From NCBI GenBank assembly GCA_045537495.1, contig JAZSPN010000068.1:1-53516 (forward strand): a stretch of 53,516 nt of DNA. Reading direction: 5' to 3'. The notes beneath the pieces are model-generated. The model saw only the letters and a list, made by a program, of their open reading frames with translations, was not told the origin of the DNA and searched no databases. Made by a program: the position numbers and the translations under genes. The first letter of the stretch is position 1; each line of letters starts with the position of its first letter. Shown in pieces: positions 17,224-25,670 of this stretch. This stretch comes from UBA1425 sp045537495. Lineage in GTDB: Bacteria; Bacillota; Clostridia; Oscillospirales; Acutalibacteraceae.

Positions 17224-18021
17224 TCAGATATTTTTGATCTCGTTCCAGAGGTTGTCCATCTCGGAAAGAGAAGCTGTTTCGAGATCGATGCTTCTTTCTT
17301 TTGCAAGCTCTTCAAGCTTTATGAAACGTGAAATGAACTTGTCCGTGGAAGAGGTGAGAGCCTCTTCGGAATCGACATCGAGAAAACGCGAAACGTTTAC
17401 AATGCTGAAAAGAAGATCACCGAGCTCAAGAGAGATGTTTTCCTTGTCGCCGTTTTCTATAGCTTCGCGAAGTTCATTTGTTTCTTCGACGACCTTTTCG
17501 AAAGCGCCGTCGATACTCGGCCAGTCAAAACCGAGTTTTTTTGCCTTCTGCTGAACTTTGTCAGCGCGCATGAGTGCAGGAAGCTCTCGGGGAATGGAAA
17601 GCATGGGAACACTGCCCTTCGACTGACCTTTGCTTTTACGCTTAATGGCATCCCAGTTGGAAAGAACGTCGTCGACACTTTCTACATTGACACTGCCGAA
17701 AACATGAGGATGACGCTCAACGAGCTTCTGACATACGCCGTTGCATACATCGTCAAAATCGAAGCTGTCAACTTCGTTTTCGATCTCGGCATGAAAAACA
17801 ACCTGCATAAGAAGATCTCCGAGTTCTTCAAGAAGGAGATCGCGGTCCTTTTTGTTAATTGCTTCGATGACCTCGTAGGTTTCCTCGATGAGGTTCTTTT
17901 TGATACTTTCGTGAGTCTGTTCGGCATCCCACGGACAACCGCCGGGAGCGCGCAGACATTTCATGATATGAAGTAAATCGTTAATGTCGTATTTGTCTTT
18001 GAAAGCAAAATTCTCAATCAT
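17224..18021 (-). CDS. mazG: Nucleoside triphosphate pyrophosphohydrolase MazG
   Basis: A 265-residue two-domain MazG that hydrolyses (d)NTPs to monophosphates, a house-cleaning and ppGpp-related function. The N-terminal domain has LRAPGGCPWDAEQTHESIKKNLIEE and the metal-binding EELGDLLMQVVFHAE; the second repeat has ELGDLLFSIVNVSRF. In Bacillus the equivalent YabN carries an extra methylase domain; here only the E. coli-type double MazG module is present. It lies between the flippase and hup. Confidence 0.94.
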   Translation of the reverse strand: MIENFAFKDKYDINDLLHIMKCLRAPGGCPWDAEQTHESIKKNLIEETYEVIEAINKKDRDLLLEELGDLLMQVVFHAEIENEVDSFDFDDVCNGVCQKLVERHPHVFGSVNVESVDDVLSNWDAIKRKSKGQSKGSVPMLSIPRELPALMRADKVQQKAKKLGFDWPSIDGAFEKVVEETNELREAIENGDKENISLELGDLLFSIVNVSRFLDVDSEEALTSSTDKFISRFIKLEELAKERSIDLETASLSEMDNLWNEIKNI

Positions 18022-18065
18022 TATACACTACATCCTTACATTTTTCAAGAGATTTAATTGATATT

Positions 18066-19850
18066 TTAACCTAAAAAACCATATTTTTCAAGGGTTTTTG
18101 CAATTTTTGCGCCTTTCGGCAGCATGGAAATGTCATCTTTTGACAGTCCTTTGATAAGAAGCAGAGAAACCGCATATACGACCACGGCGACACCGACGGA
18201 AAGAACGGTGAAAACAAGCTCGGAATGTGGGATTTTGTCGATAAGGAATTTTGTGCAAACGGCGTAAGTTCCCCATGCACTGACAGCGCAAAGACCTGCA
18301 CTGAGAAGAGGCTTCAGAAAAACGGAAAGAATGTTTACGCGGATACCGCTGATTTTTACAAGATAGAAGAGGTTAATTCCGACGATGACAACGTAGCAGA
18401 GAATTGAACCGATGGGAGCACCCTTGATGTTGTAATTCGGATTTCCTACAAATATGTAGTTGCAGAAAATCTTTACGGCGGCACCGGCAATTGCGGATTT
18501 GACGGGGATATCAGTTCTGCCGATACCCTGAAGCATATTTGTTATGGGGGTTGAAAGTGCCATCAGAGCGGTTGCGAAACCGTAAACTGCCATGATGGGG
18601 GCGGCGATGGGAACGATGTCGGGCTGGTTATTTCCGTACATTATAGAGAGAATGGGCTCAGCGAGTACCGCCATGCCGAAGCCCGCCGGAAGAGCGACAA
18701 GCATGGTAACTCTCATAACGGAATCGACGTTGGTTTTGATTTGCTTTGTATCCTTTACAGCCCATGCGGCGGACAGCACGGGCAGAGCGCTGATGCCGAG
18801 TGACATTGTAATGGTGGGAATGAGATTTCGAAAATCAAGTGCGGCACCGTACGTTCCGTAGAGATAGTTGGATATATCCTCATCGAGTATGCCGGCTGTA
18901 TTAATAGAGTAGTTGTACATGGCCTTGATGATGTCGGGAGCCGTATTGAAGGCATAGTCAAGACGCGACTGAATGGTAACGGCATCGATGAGGTTGGTAA
19001 GATTCGTAACGAGAGAGCCGATAACCATGGGAATTGCAAAGGTGATAATGCGTTTTGCAATTTCCTTGTCGGAGCACGCGGAAGGGGAATTGATAAGATC
19101 GACTCTTGAGATACCGTCACCTTTTACTTTGTGGAAAATCATGAGGTAGACAAGACCTGCTATGGTACCTATCGTAACACCGAGGACGGCAGCTGCCGCG
19201 GTGTACGGATAGATGAGGCTGTACGCTTCGTTTATGTTGGCGGGAGTTTTTCCGAAAACGGTGCCCGAGGCTTCAAACTGAGAAAGTCCCGTGCGAAGAA
19301 CGGCGTAGGCAAGACCGATGCCGAGGAGAAGTTTTCCGACAGCTTCAATAACCTGAGAAACGGCGGTTGGTGTCATGTTGCGAAGACCTTCATAGTAACC
19401 GCGGTAAGAGGACATTACGCAACAGAAGAAAATGGAGGGAGCTATGGCGAGGATAGAGGGAAGCGCGTTCGCAGGGGCAATATATTTCACATACGGATAT
19501 GAAATCAAAAACATGATTGCCGTTCCGACGGTACCCGTGATAAGGAAGAGCTTTGTTGCGACCTTGTAAATCTGTCTTGCCTCACCGAAACGGTTAAGAG
19601 AAACGCTTTCGGAAACAAGACGTGCAACGGCAACGGGAAGACCTGCCATTGATATGGCATAAATCGGGGTATAGATATTGTAAGCGGAATTAAAGTATCC
19701 CCTGCCGACACCGCCTATAAGGTCGGTCAGCGGGATTTTATAAAGAGCGCCGATGACTTTAACAATAATCGTAGAAACGGCAAGGATTAAAGCACCGTTG
19801 AGCATGGATTGCTTTTTACGCTGTTCAGACAAAAAATCACTTCCTGACAT
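18066..19850 (-). CDS. MOP-superfamily lipid flippase (SpoVB/YabM-like polysaccharide biosynthesis protein)
   Basis: A 594-residue integral membrane protein with about 14 predicted helices, starting with a short cytoplasmic basic stretch (SEQRKKQSMLNGALILAVSTIIVKVIGALYKIPLTDLIGGVGRGYFNSAYNIYTPIY). That opening is characteristic of the SpoVB/YabM/MurJ-like branch of the MATE/MVF superfamily, which flips lipid-linked sugars across the membrane. Position directly upstream of mazG matches yabM-yabN in Bacillus. It could flip lipid II or a sporulation or surface polysaccharide precursor; sequence does not decide. The start lies 3 bases after the kinase stop. Confidence 0.87.
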   Translation of the reverse strand: MSGSDFLSEQRKKQSMLNGALILAVSTIIVKVIGALYKIPLTDLIGGVGRGYFNSAYNIYTPIYAISMAGLPVAVARLVSESVSLNRFGEARQIYKVATKLFLITGTVGTAIMFLISYPYVKYIAPANALPSILAIAPSIFFCCVMSSYRGYYEGLRNMTPTAVSQVIEAVGKLLLGIGLAYAVLRTGLSQFEASGTVFGKTPANINEAYSLIYPYTAAAAVLGVTIGTIAGLVYLMIFHKVKGDGISRVDLINSPSACSDKEIAKRIITFAIPMVIGSLVTNLTNLIDAVTIQSRLDYAFNTAPDIIKAMYNYSINTAGILDEDISNYLYGTYGAALDFRNLIPTITMSLGISALPVLSAAWAVKDTKQIKTNVDSVMRVTMLVALPAGFGMAVLAEPILSIMYGNNQPDIVPIAAPIMAVYGFATALMALSTPITNMLQGIGRTDIPVKSAIAGAAVKIFCNYIFVGNPNYNIKGAPIGSILCYVVIVGINLFYLVKISGIRVNILSVFLKPLLSAGLCAVSAWGTYAVCTKFLIDKIPHSELVFTVLSVGVAVVVYAVSLLLIKGLSKDDISMLPKGAKIAKTLEKYGFLG

Positions 19851-19853
19851 ATT

Positions 19854-20777
19854 TTATCCTGCAAATTCGTGCAGCAAGGAGTCCGGGGAAAGAAAATCGG
19901 TAGAAATCTCATTGAAAAGTCCGAGTTTATTGCGAAGCGACACAGCTTTTTCGAAGAAGGGACTGTCGCTGTTTATGGTTTCGAGAATAGCGACCGCCTC
20001 ATTTTTCAGAATACAGGCTTCGCACGGATGAAATGAATTTACAGTGACATCCGCCGTGTTTTCGAACGGGAACAGATATTTGTCTTCACCGTTTTTGACA
20101 TTTTTCCATATGGCGAAGGTTTTTTCGGCAGAGCTGTTTCTGTGCTTGAAATCACGCACAAGACGACGTGTGAAACGAAGATCGCGCTTACCCATAATGA
20201 TGTTGCCGTCGGTGTCGGTGATTCTCGTCAGAAGGCTGACGTACATTTTATACACGGAACTTTCGGGCAGTGTCCTGATAAGAATGGGATTAAGAGCATG
20301 AAGTCCTTCGTAAATGAGAATATCATCTTTTCCGAGTTTTATGTGATTTGCATCCGGTATGCGTTTTCGGGTGCTGAAATCGAAAACGGGAAAAGAACAT
20401 TCACCTTTTGAAAGAAGCCGTTCCGTTGTATCGGCAAGAAGCGGAAGGTCCAGCGAAAGAATACTTTCGTAATCGGGAGTACCGTCTTCTGAAAGAGGAA
20501 AATTGCCGTCTTCAAGATAGAAATCGTCGAGAGATACGGTGAAACAGTTGACACCGTTTTTCGAGAAAAAATTCTTTATCTTTTTTGCCGAGGTAGTTTT
20601 TCCGGCGGAACTCGGACCTGCAAGCATCAGGATTCTGCGATTCGGCACGGAAAGCATTGCGGAAGCGACGGCTTCCGTTTTTTGATTATAGTTTTTTTCG
20701 GAAATTTCACAAAGCAGCCGCGGATCGCTTTTGGCGATGGCGTTTATTTCGGAAAGAATATTCAGATTATCGGTCAT
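19854..20777 (-). CDS. Uridine kinase-like nucleoside kinase (P-loop), short form
   Basis: A 307-residue P-loop kinase. The Walker A motif is LAGPSSAGKTTSAKKI (about residues 53-68), followed by TVSLDDFYLEDGNFP, the acceptor-site DDFY of uridine kinase/phosphoribulokinase relatives, and IYEGLHALNP as Walker B. The C-terminal half has the RRLVRDFKHRNSSAEKTFAIWKNV segment seen in clostridial nucleoside kinases. Those are usually around 550 residues with an N-terminal TGS-like domain; here that domain is missing and only the kinase is encoded. Substrate is probably a nucleoside but not proven. RBS AAGGAG lies upstream of the ATG. Confidence 0.82.
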   Translation of the reverse strand: MTDNLNILSEINAIAKSDPRLLCEISEKNYNQKTEAVASAMLSVPNRRILMLAGPSSAGKTTSAKKIKNFFSKNGVNCFTVSLDDFYLEDGNFPLSEDGTPDYESILSLDLPLLADTTERLLSKGECSFPVFDFSTRKRIPDANHIKLGKDDILIYEGLHALNPILIRTLPESSVYKMYVSLLTRITDTDGNIIMGKRDLRFTRRLVRDFKHRNSSAEKTFAIWKNVKNGEDKYLFPFENTADVTVNSFHPCEACILKNEAVAILETINSDSPFFEKAVSLRNKLGLFNEISTDFLSPDSLLHEFAG

Positions 20778-20802
20778 AGATTCTCCTTGAAAATATAGGT
20801 AA

Positions 20803-22269
20803 TTATTTATATTCGTTATAAAATTCCTTTATTCGTTTTTTACGAAGAGTCATTTCGTCGAATCTTCCGATATACTCATAAGGGTACTTGAAGTTAAAAA
20901 CTCTTTCAATATAATTTCCGTTTGGCTGACGAAGCTTTGTTACGGCGCCTGCACCGCAAGCAAGAACGGTATGGCACTCTTCCATCATGAAGATGTTGTA
21001 AAGACATTCGTATCCGTCCTTACACCAGCCGACATTTTCAAAATTGCCGACACAGTGACTCTGACGGTACATGTAATAAGGAACAAAACCGCTGTCCGGG
21101 AGAGTTTTCTGAGCGCCGTCAAGCATCGAAGAAACACAGTCCGCCTGAGAAGAAAAATTATGATCGGAAGATGCAAGCGTTGAAGAACGCTTTAATGACA
21201 GAGTATGCACAGTTATATTTTCCGGTGACAGTGATATTATACCGTCGAGTGTATTGCGAAAGCTTTCGACCGTGTCACCGTCAAGGCCCGCTATAAGGTC
21301 CGTGTTGATGTTGTCGAAGCCGAGCTTCCGTGCAAGAAGAAAAGCATCAAGGGTTTCCTTTGATGAGTGCTTTCTTCCGATGAGAGCAAGAACTTCGTCG
21401 TTGAGTGTCTGAGGGTTGATGCTGATTCTCGACACATCGGCATTTTTTAAGGCAATAAGCTTTTCTTTTGTTACGGTATCGGGACGTCCTATTTCCACGG
21501 TGAATTCTCTTGAAGAAGACGTGTCGAAATTTTCTTTTATCGCGTTACAAACGGCAGTCATCTGTTCAGCAGTGAGAATCCCCGGAGTGCCGCCTCCGAT
21601 GTAGATGCTTTCAAGACGGAGTGACAGCTCTTTTGCAATGGTACCGCACTGACGGATTTCGTCGAGCAACAGACCGACATACGGCTCTATCAGCTTTTTT
21701 GCCGAGCTGCTTGTTATGGAATGAGAAACAAAAGAACAGTAACTGCATCTTGAAGGACAGAAGGGGATGGAGATGTAAAGACTGAATGAGTCGGGACGTG
21801 AAAGATTCATTATCTTGCTTTCACGCACGGCGACGGAGGAGGCAAGATCTGTTTTGTTTTTTGAAACGAGCAGATCCTCTGTGAAAATCTCCTTGGCACG
21901 ATCTTCGCCGAAAAGCTCAATGTACGAGTTCATGAGCTTTGACGGACGGACACCGGTGAGGACTCCCCACGGAGGGCAGTAGCCGGTGACTTTTGACAAT
22001 ACTTTATATATCAGTACAATCAGTATACGTTCGGCTTCGTTGCGATTGTTGTCGTTTTTCGCCGTGACGACCGAATTTTCGACCATGTAGGAGCCGTTTA
22101 TATTTGCACGGACGGTGAAAACGTTACCGTCGAGGACTGTGTCGACGAACGGTGCGCCGTCGGGAATGTTTTCGTCGTAAATTATTTTTATTTGTTCGTC
22201 GGGATAAAAAGTACGGCACAGATTTTCTGCTTCGTAATGAAAATCGTGCCCTTTAAGGCGAAGATACAT
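20803..22269 (-). CDS. hemZ: Oxygen-independent coproporphyrinogen III dehydrogenase-like protein HemZ
   Basis: A 488-residue radical SAM protein of the HemN/HemW superfamily. An N-terminal domain of about 160 residues precedes SLYISIPFCPSRCSYCSFVS, with the cluster motif CPSRCSYC, followed by YIGGGTPGILTAEQM and the NTDLIAGLDGDTVESF segment. The long N-terminal extension and the location after the MBL hydrolase, dtd and relA identify the HemZ branch rather than HemN or HemW. The biochemical role of HemZ is less certain than that of HemN. It starts 4 bases after the hydrolase gene. Confidence 0.88.
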   Translation of the reverse strand: MYLRLKGHDFHYEAENLCRTFYPDEQIKIIYDENIPDGAPFVDTVLDGNVFTVRANINGSYMVENSVVTAKNDNNRNEAERILIVLIYKVLSKVTGYCPPWGVLTGVRPSKLMNSYIELFGEDRAKEIFTEDLLVSKNKTDLASSVAVRESKIMNLSRPDSFSLYISIPFCPSRCSYCSFVSHSITSSSAKKLIEPYVGLLLDEIRQCGTIAKELSLRLESIYIGGGTPGILTAEQMTAVCNAIKENFDTSSSREFTVEIGRPDTVTKEKLIALKNADVSRISINPQTLNDEVLALIGRKHSSKETLDAFLLARKLGFDNINTDLIAGLDGDTVESFRNTLDGIISLSPENITVHTLSLKRSSTLASSDHNFSSQADCVSSMLDGAQKTLPDSGFVPYYMYRQSHCVGNFENVGWCKDGYECLYNIFMMEECHTVLACGAGAVTKLRQPNGNYIERVFNFKYPYEYIGRFDEMTLRKKRIKEFYNEYK

Positions 22270-22273
22270 AAAA

Positions 22274-22903
22274 TCAACCCAGTTTTCTCATATAAAAATT
22301 GCGTATACGTTCTCTTTGCAGAGTAGTGCTTCTCTCGTGTCCGGGATAGACGGAAAAGTCGCCGTCGAGGTTATAGAGGGCCTTGAGAGAAGTCAGCATA
22401 TCGGAATGGTTACCGCCCTTGAAATCTGTTCTTCCGATGGTTGTATAGAAAAGAGTGTCACCCGAAAAGATAACGCGGTCACTGTTTTCGATAAGGCAGA
22501 TGCTTCCCTCGGAGTGACCGGGAGTGTGCATGACGCGGAAATTCATACTGCCCGAAACAACGGAGTCACCGTCATTGAGAAGAATGTCGGGTGTGAAAGG
22601 AGAAAAGCGATAACCGCAGTCGTCGGCAAGACAGTCCTTTGAGTTTTTAAGCCTTGGTGCATCGAGGGAATGAATTGCAATTTTTGCACTTGTGAGGTCA
22701 CGGAGCTTTTCGGCTCCGCAAATATGGTCGGCGTGACCGTGAGTCAGTACTATGTGAGTTACGGTAAGACAGTTTTCCCGTATAAAGGAAACAAGCTCAT
22801 CGGGGCAGTCACCGGGATCGATGACAACTGCATCTGAGTCGTTGTCGTACGCGACGTAGCAGTTGGTGAGGTATGCTCCGACCTGAAATTCTCTTATATT
22901 CAT
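22274..22903 (-). CDS. MBL-fold metallo-hydrolase (glyoxalase II-like)
   Basis: A 209-residue metallo-beta-lactamase fold hydrolase with the zinc motif THGHADHICG (HxHxDH), a VMHTPGHSEGSICL histidine, FSGDTLF (bridging Asp) and a final YPGHERSTTL histidine. This is the glyoxalase II-like set, but the protein is shorter than true glyoxalase II. It lies between dtd and hemZ, a conserved clostridial arrangement of unknown functional meaning. The RBS AAGGAG precedes the ATG. Confidence 0.9.
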   Translation of the reverse strand: MNIREFQVGAYLTNCYVAYDNDSDAVVIDPGDCPDELVSFIRENCLTVTHIVLTHGHADHICGAEKLRDLTSAKIAIHSLDAPRLKNSKDCLADDCGYRFSPFTPDILLNDGDSVVSGSMNFRVMHTPGHSEGSICLIENSDRVIFSGDTLFYTTIGRTDFKGGNHSDMLTSLKALYNLDGDFSVYPGHERSTTLQRERIRNFYMRKLG

Positions 22904-22912
22904 GGTATCTCC

Positions 22913-23377
22913 TTAACGTCTGCTTTGTTTGTATATATCGGAATCGAGAATTATCGTAACGGGGCCGTCGTTTTGAATATCGACCTTCATATCGGCGGCA
23001 AAAATACCGTTTTCGACCTTTTCGATACCGTTAAGGCGAAGCTGTTTCGTGAAATATTCATACAGCGCCTTAGCTCTGTCGGGTGCGGCGGAGGACGAGA
23101 AAGACGGTCTGTTGCCCTTGCGGCAATCTGCACAGAGGGTGAACTGAGAAATTACGAGTGCAGAACCGCCTACATCGGTGACGGAAAGATTCATTTTTTC
23201 GTTTTCGTCTTCAAAAATACGCATTTTTGAAATTTTCGAAGCGAGAATATCGGCTTCGGCTTCGGTATCGCCTTCGACGACACCCAGAAGAATATTAAGT
23301 CCTTTTTCTATTTCACCGACGGTTTTTCCGTCTACGGAAACGGAGGAATGAAGAACTCTTTGAATAACTGCTCTCAT
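22913..23377 (-). CDS. dtd: D-aminoacyl-tRNA deacylase
   Basis: A 154-residue enzyme that removes D-amino acids mischarged on tRNA. Both active-site motifs are present: SQFTLCAD and NDGPVTI (the cross-subunit Gly-Pro motif). The family N-terminus is MRxVIQRV, which places the start at 23377. The frame stays open to an ATG at 23416 that has a better ribosome binding site (AAGGCGG), so a 13-residue longer form is possible. It lies downstream of relA, the usual Firmicutes order. Confidence 0.93.
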   Translation of the reverse strand: MRAVIQRVLHSSVSVDGKTVGEIEKGLNILLGVVEGDTEAEADILASKISKMRIFEDENEKMNLSVTDVGGSALVISQFTLCADCRKGNRPSFSSSAAPDRAKALYEYFTKQLRLNGIEKVENGIFAADMKVDIQNDGPVTIILDSDIYKQSRR

Positions 23378-23471
23378 GTTTATCGCCACGCGATACAGAA
23401 TTCGCACATACGGCATAAAATCCGCCTTGCACGCACGGTACCGTTCCTTTCCTTGTGTTTTACGCTGAATA

Positions 23472-25658
23472 CTACATACCTGTTCTTTCGATGCTCAGAA
23501 CACCGTTGACCTTCTCCACCTTGGCAATAACACTTTTGAGGTGTTCTATACTGTTAACCGTTATTGTGAGGGTAATGGCACTTCTTCCGTCCTTGAAGGA
23601 ACGGGTGTTTATATCGTGAATCATAACGTGCATATTTGCAAACTGAACGGTAATGTCGGCAACCATGCCGACTCTGTTGAAGCAGGTGATAAGAAGTGTC
23701 GATTTAAATTCGTCGCGTACAACCTTGTCCCAGTAAACCTTGATCCATCGTTGGGGCTCAGCACACTCCGAAATGTTGACGGGAACGTTGTTGCAGTCGC
23801 GCTTATGAATCGACACGCCGTAGCCTCTTGTGATGAATCCGATGATTTCGTCACCGGGAAGAGGATTACAGCAACGTGAGAATTTGATAAGACAGTTGTC
23901 GATGCCCTCGACAACAACGCCTGCATTACCCTTGTTTCTCTTCGGAGTGGGTGCGGTTACGGGAACTTCCGCCTCTGCCGTCTTTACAAGCTTGTTGTAA
24001 TCGTCCTTGATCTTCGGCATAAGACGGGCAAGAGAAATACCGCCGTAGCCGATGGCGGCATAGAAGTCGTCGACGGAATTGAGGTGCTGACGTTCCGCAA
24101 GCGAGAGAAGAAAATCTTCAAGTTCGCCGTCGGAAAGACGTATGAAGTTTCTCCTGAACTCACGTTCAACCTCGTTTTTGCCTTCGGCGATATTTTCGTC
24201 GCGGCGTTCCTTTTTGAACCATGAACGTATTTTTGTACGTGCACCGCTTGTTTTGACGATTTTGAGCCAGTCACGGCTGGGGCCTTTGTTCGGGTTGGAG
24301 GAGGTGATGATATCGACGATTTCGCCCGTTTTTACGGCATAATCAATCGGAACAATTCTTCCGTCAACCTTTGCGCCCTGCATGCGGTTTCCGACCGCCG
24401 TATGAATCGCATATGCAAAGTCGATTACGGTAGCGCCCGTCGGAAGATTTATAACGTCGCCCTTCGGAGTGAAAACGTAAACCTCTTCGGGGACAAGATC
24501 TGTTTTTATGGTGAGGACGAGGTCCTCGGCGTTTTCGGAATCTTTCTGAGTATCGAGAAGCTGTCTTATCCAGGCAAGACGGTCTTCCATTTTGGCATCG
24601 CTCATGCCGAGCTTGTATTTCCAGTGAGCGGCAATACCGTATTCGGCAGTCTGGTGCATTTCCCATGTACGTATCTGCACTTCAAAAGGAATTCCTTCGG
24701 AGCCGATAACCGTGGTGTGCAACGACTGGTACATGTTGGGCTTCGGAGTGGAAATGTAATCCTTGAAGCGTCCCGGAAGAGGACGGTAAAGATCGTGAAT
24801 TATACCAAGACAGTTATAGCAGTCGATTACGCTGTCAACGATAATTCTGACTGCATATATATCGTAAATTTCATCGAAGTTTTTTCCCTGCATATACATT
24901 TTTCTGTATATGCCGTGAACGCTCTTGATGCGTCCGTCGACGTGAGCATCGGGAACAACCGAAAGAATACGTTCGGAAATATGCTTTTTGATTTCGCCGA
25001 GGTATTCGTTGCGACGTGTGCTCTGTTCGGAAAGACGTTCTTCGATTTCGTGGTAAGCGACGTGATCGAGATAACTTATGGAAAGGTCCTCGAGCTCCTC
25101 CTTGATATGACGTATACCGAGTCGGTGCGCTATCGGAGCATAGATTTCGAGTGTTTCGAGGGCGATATCTCTTCTTCGCTGAGGTTCCTTGAAGGCGAGG
25201 GTGCGCATATTGTGAAGTCGGTCGGCGAGCTTGATGATGATGACACGGATATCCTGCGACATGGCGAGAAGCATCTTGCGAAGGTTTTCCGCCTGCTGTT
25301 CCTCCTTGGTGACGAGGGGGATTTTTCCGAGCTTCGTTACACCGTTTACGAGAAGTGCAACCTCGTCGCCGAAGGTCTGTGTAACTTCTTCGAGAGTCAA
25401 GGAGGTATCCTCGACGGTATCGTGAAGGAGAGAGGCGATGATGGACTGGTGATCCATGCCGAATTCAAAAAGAATCTCGGCAACGGCGATGGGGTGACTG
25501 ATGTAAGGCTCACCCGACAGTCGGAACTGACCTTCATGAGCACTTTTTGCAATGGAATACGCTCTGTCGATGTCTTTTATCGCGTTTTCGCTGTAATTCG
25601 TTACCATCGACTCACGAAGAATTGCGAATCTGTCGCCCGTGGTGTGAATGTCTGTCAT
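23472..25658 (-). CDS. relA: Bifunctional (p)ppGpp synthetase/hydrolase Rel
   Basis: A 728-residue stringent-response enzyme. The N-terminal HD hydrolase domain is intact (LLHDTVEDT at about residues 78-86, preceded by SHPIAVAEIL). The synthetase domain has the RFKDYI loop (RxKD type, as in bifunctional Rel) and NMYQSLHTTV. A TGS domain (VYVFTPKGDVINLPTGATVIDFAYAIHT), a conserved Cys region (LIKFSRCCNPLPGD) and a C-terminal ACT domain follow. It therefore both makes and degrades (p)ppGpp. The RBS AAGGAGGG precedes the ATG; the gene is 12 bases downstream of recJ. The apt gene often found between them is absent. Confidence 0.95.
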   Translation of the reverse strand: MTDIHTTGDRFAILRESMVTNYSENAIKDIDRAYSIAKSAHEGQFRLSGEPYISHPIAVAEILFEFGMDHQSIIASLLHDTVEDTSLTLEEVTQTFGDEVALLVNGVTKLGKIPLVTKEEQQAENLRKMLLAMSQDIRVIIIKLADRLHNMRTLAFKEPQRRRDIALETLEIYAPIAHRLGIRHIKEELEDLSISYLDHVAYHEIEERLSEQSTRRNEYLGEIKKHISERILSVVPDAHVDGRIKSVHGIYRKMYMQGKNFDEIYDIYAVRIIVDSVIDCYNCLGIIHDLYRPLPGRFKDYISTPKPNMYQSLHTTVIGSEGIPFEVQIRTWEMHQTAEYGIAAHWKYKLGMSDAKMEDRLAWIRQLLDTQKDSENAEDLVLTIKTDLVPEEVYVFTPKGDVINLPTGATVIDFAYAIHTAVGNRMQGAKVDGRIVPIDYAVKTGEIVDIITSSNPNKGPSRDWLKIVKTSGARTKIRSWFKKERRDENIAEGKNEVEREFRRNFIRLSDGELEDFLLSLAERQHLNSVDDFYAAIGYGGISLARLMPKIKDDYNKLVKTAEAEVPVTAPTPKRNKGNAGVVVEGIDNCLIKFSRCCNPLPGDEIIGFITRGYGVSIHKRDCNNVPVNISECAEPQRWIKVYWDKVVRDEFKSTLLITCFNRVGMVADITVQFANMHVMIHDINTRSFKDGRSAITLTITVNSIEHLKSVIAKVEKVNGVLSIERTGM

Positions 25659-25670
25659 ATAAATCCCTCC

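Noticed and set aside
22913..23416. Longer dtd start at 23416
   Set aside because: The family N-terminus begins at MRAVIQRV (23377); the extra 13 residues have no counterpart, although the upstream site has a better ribosome binding sequence.
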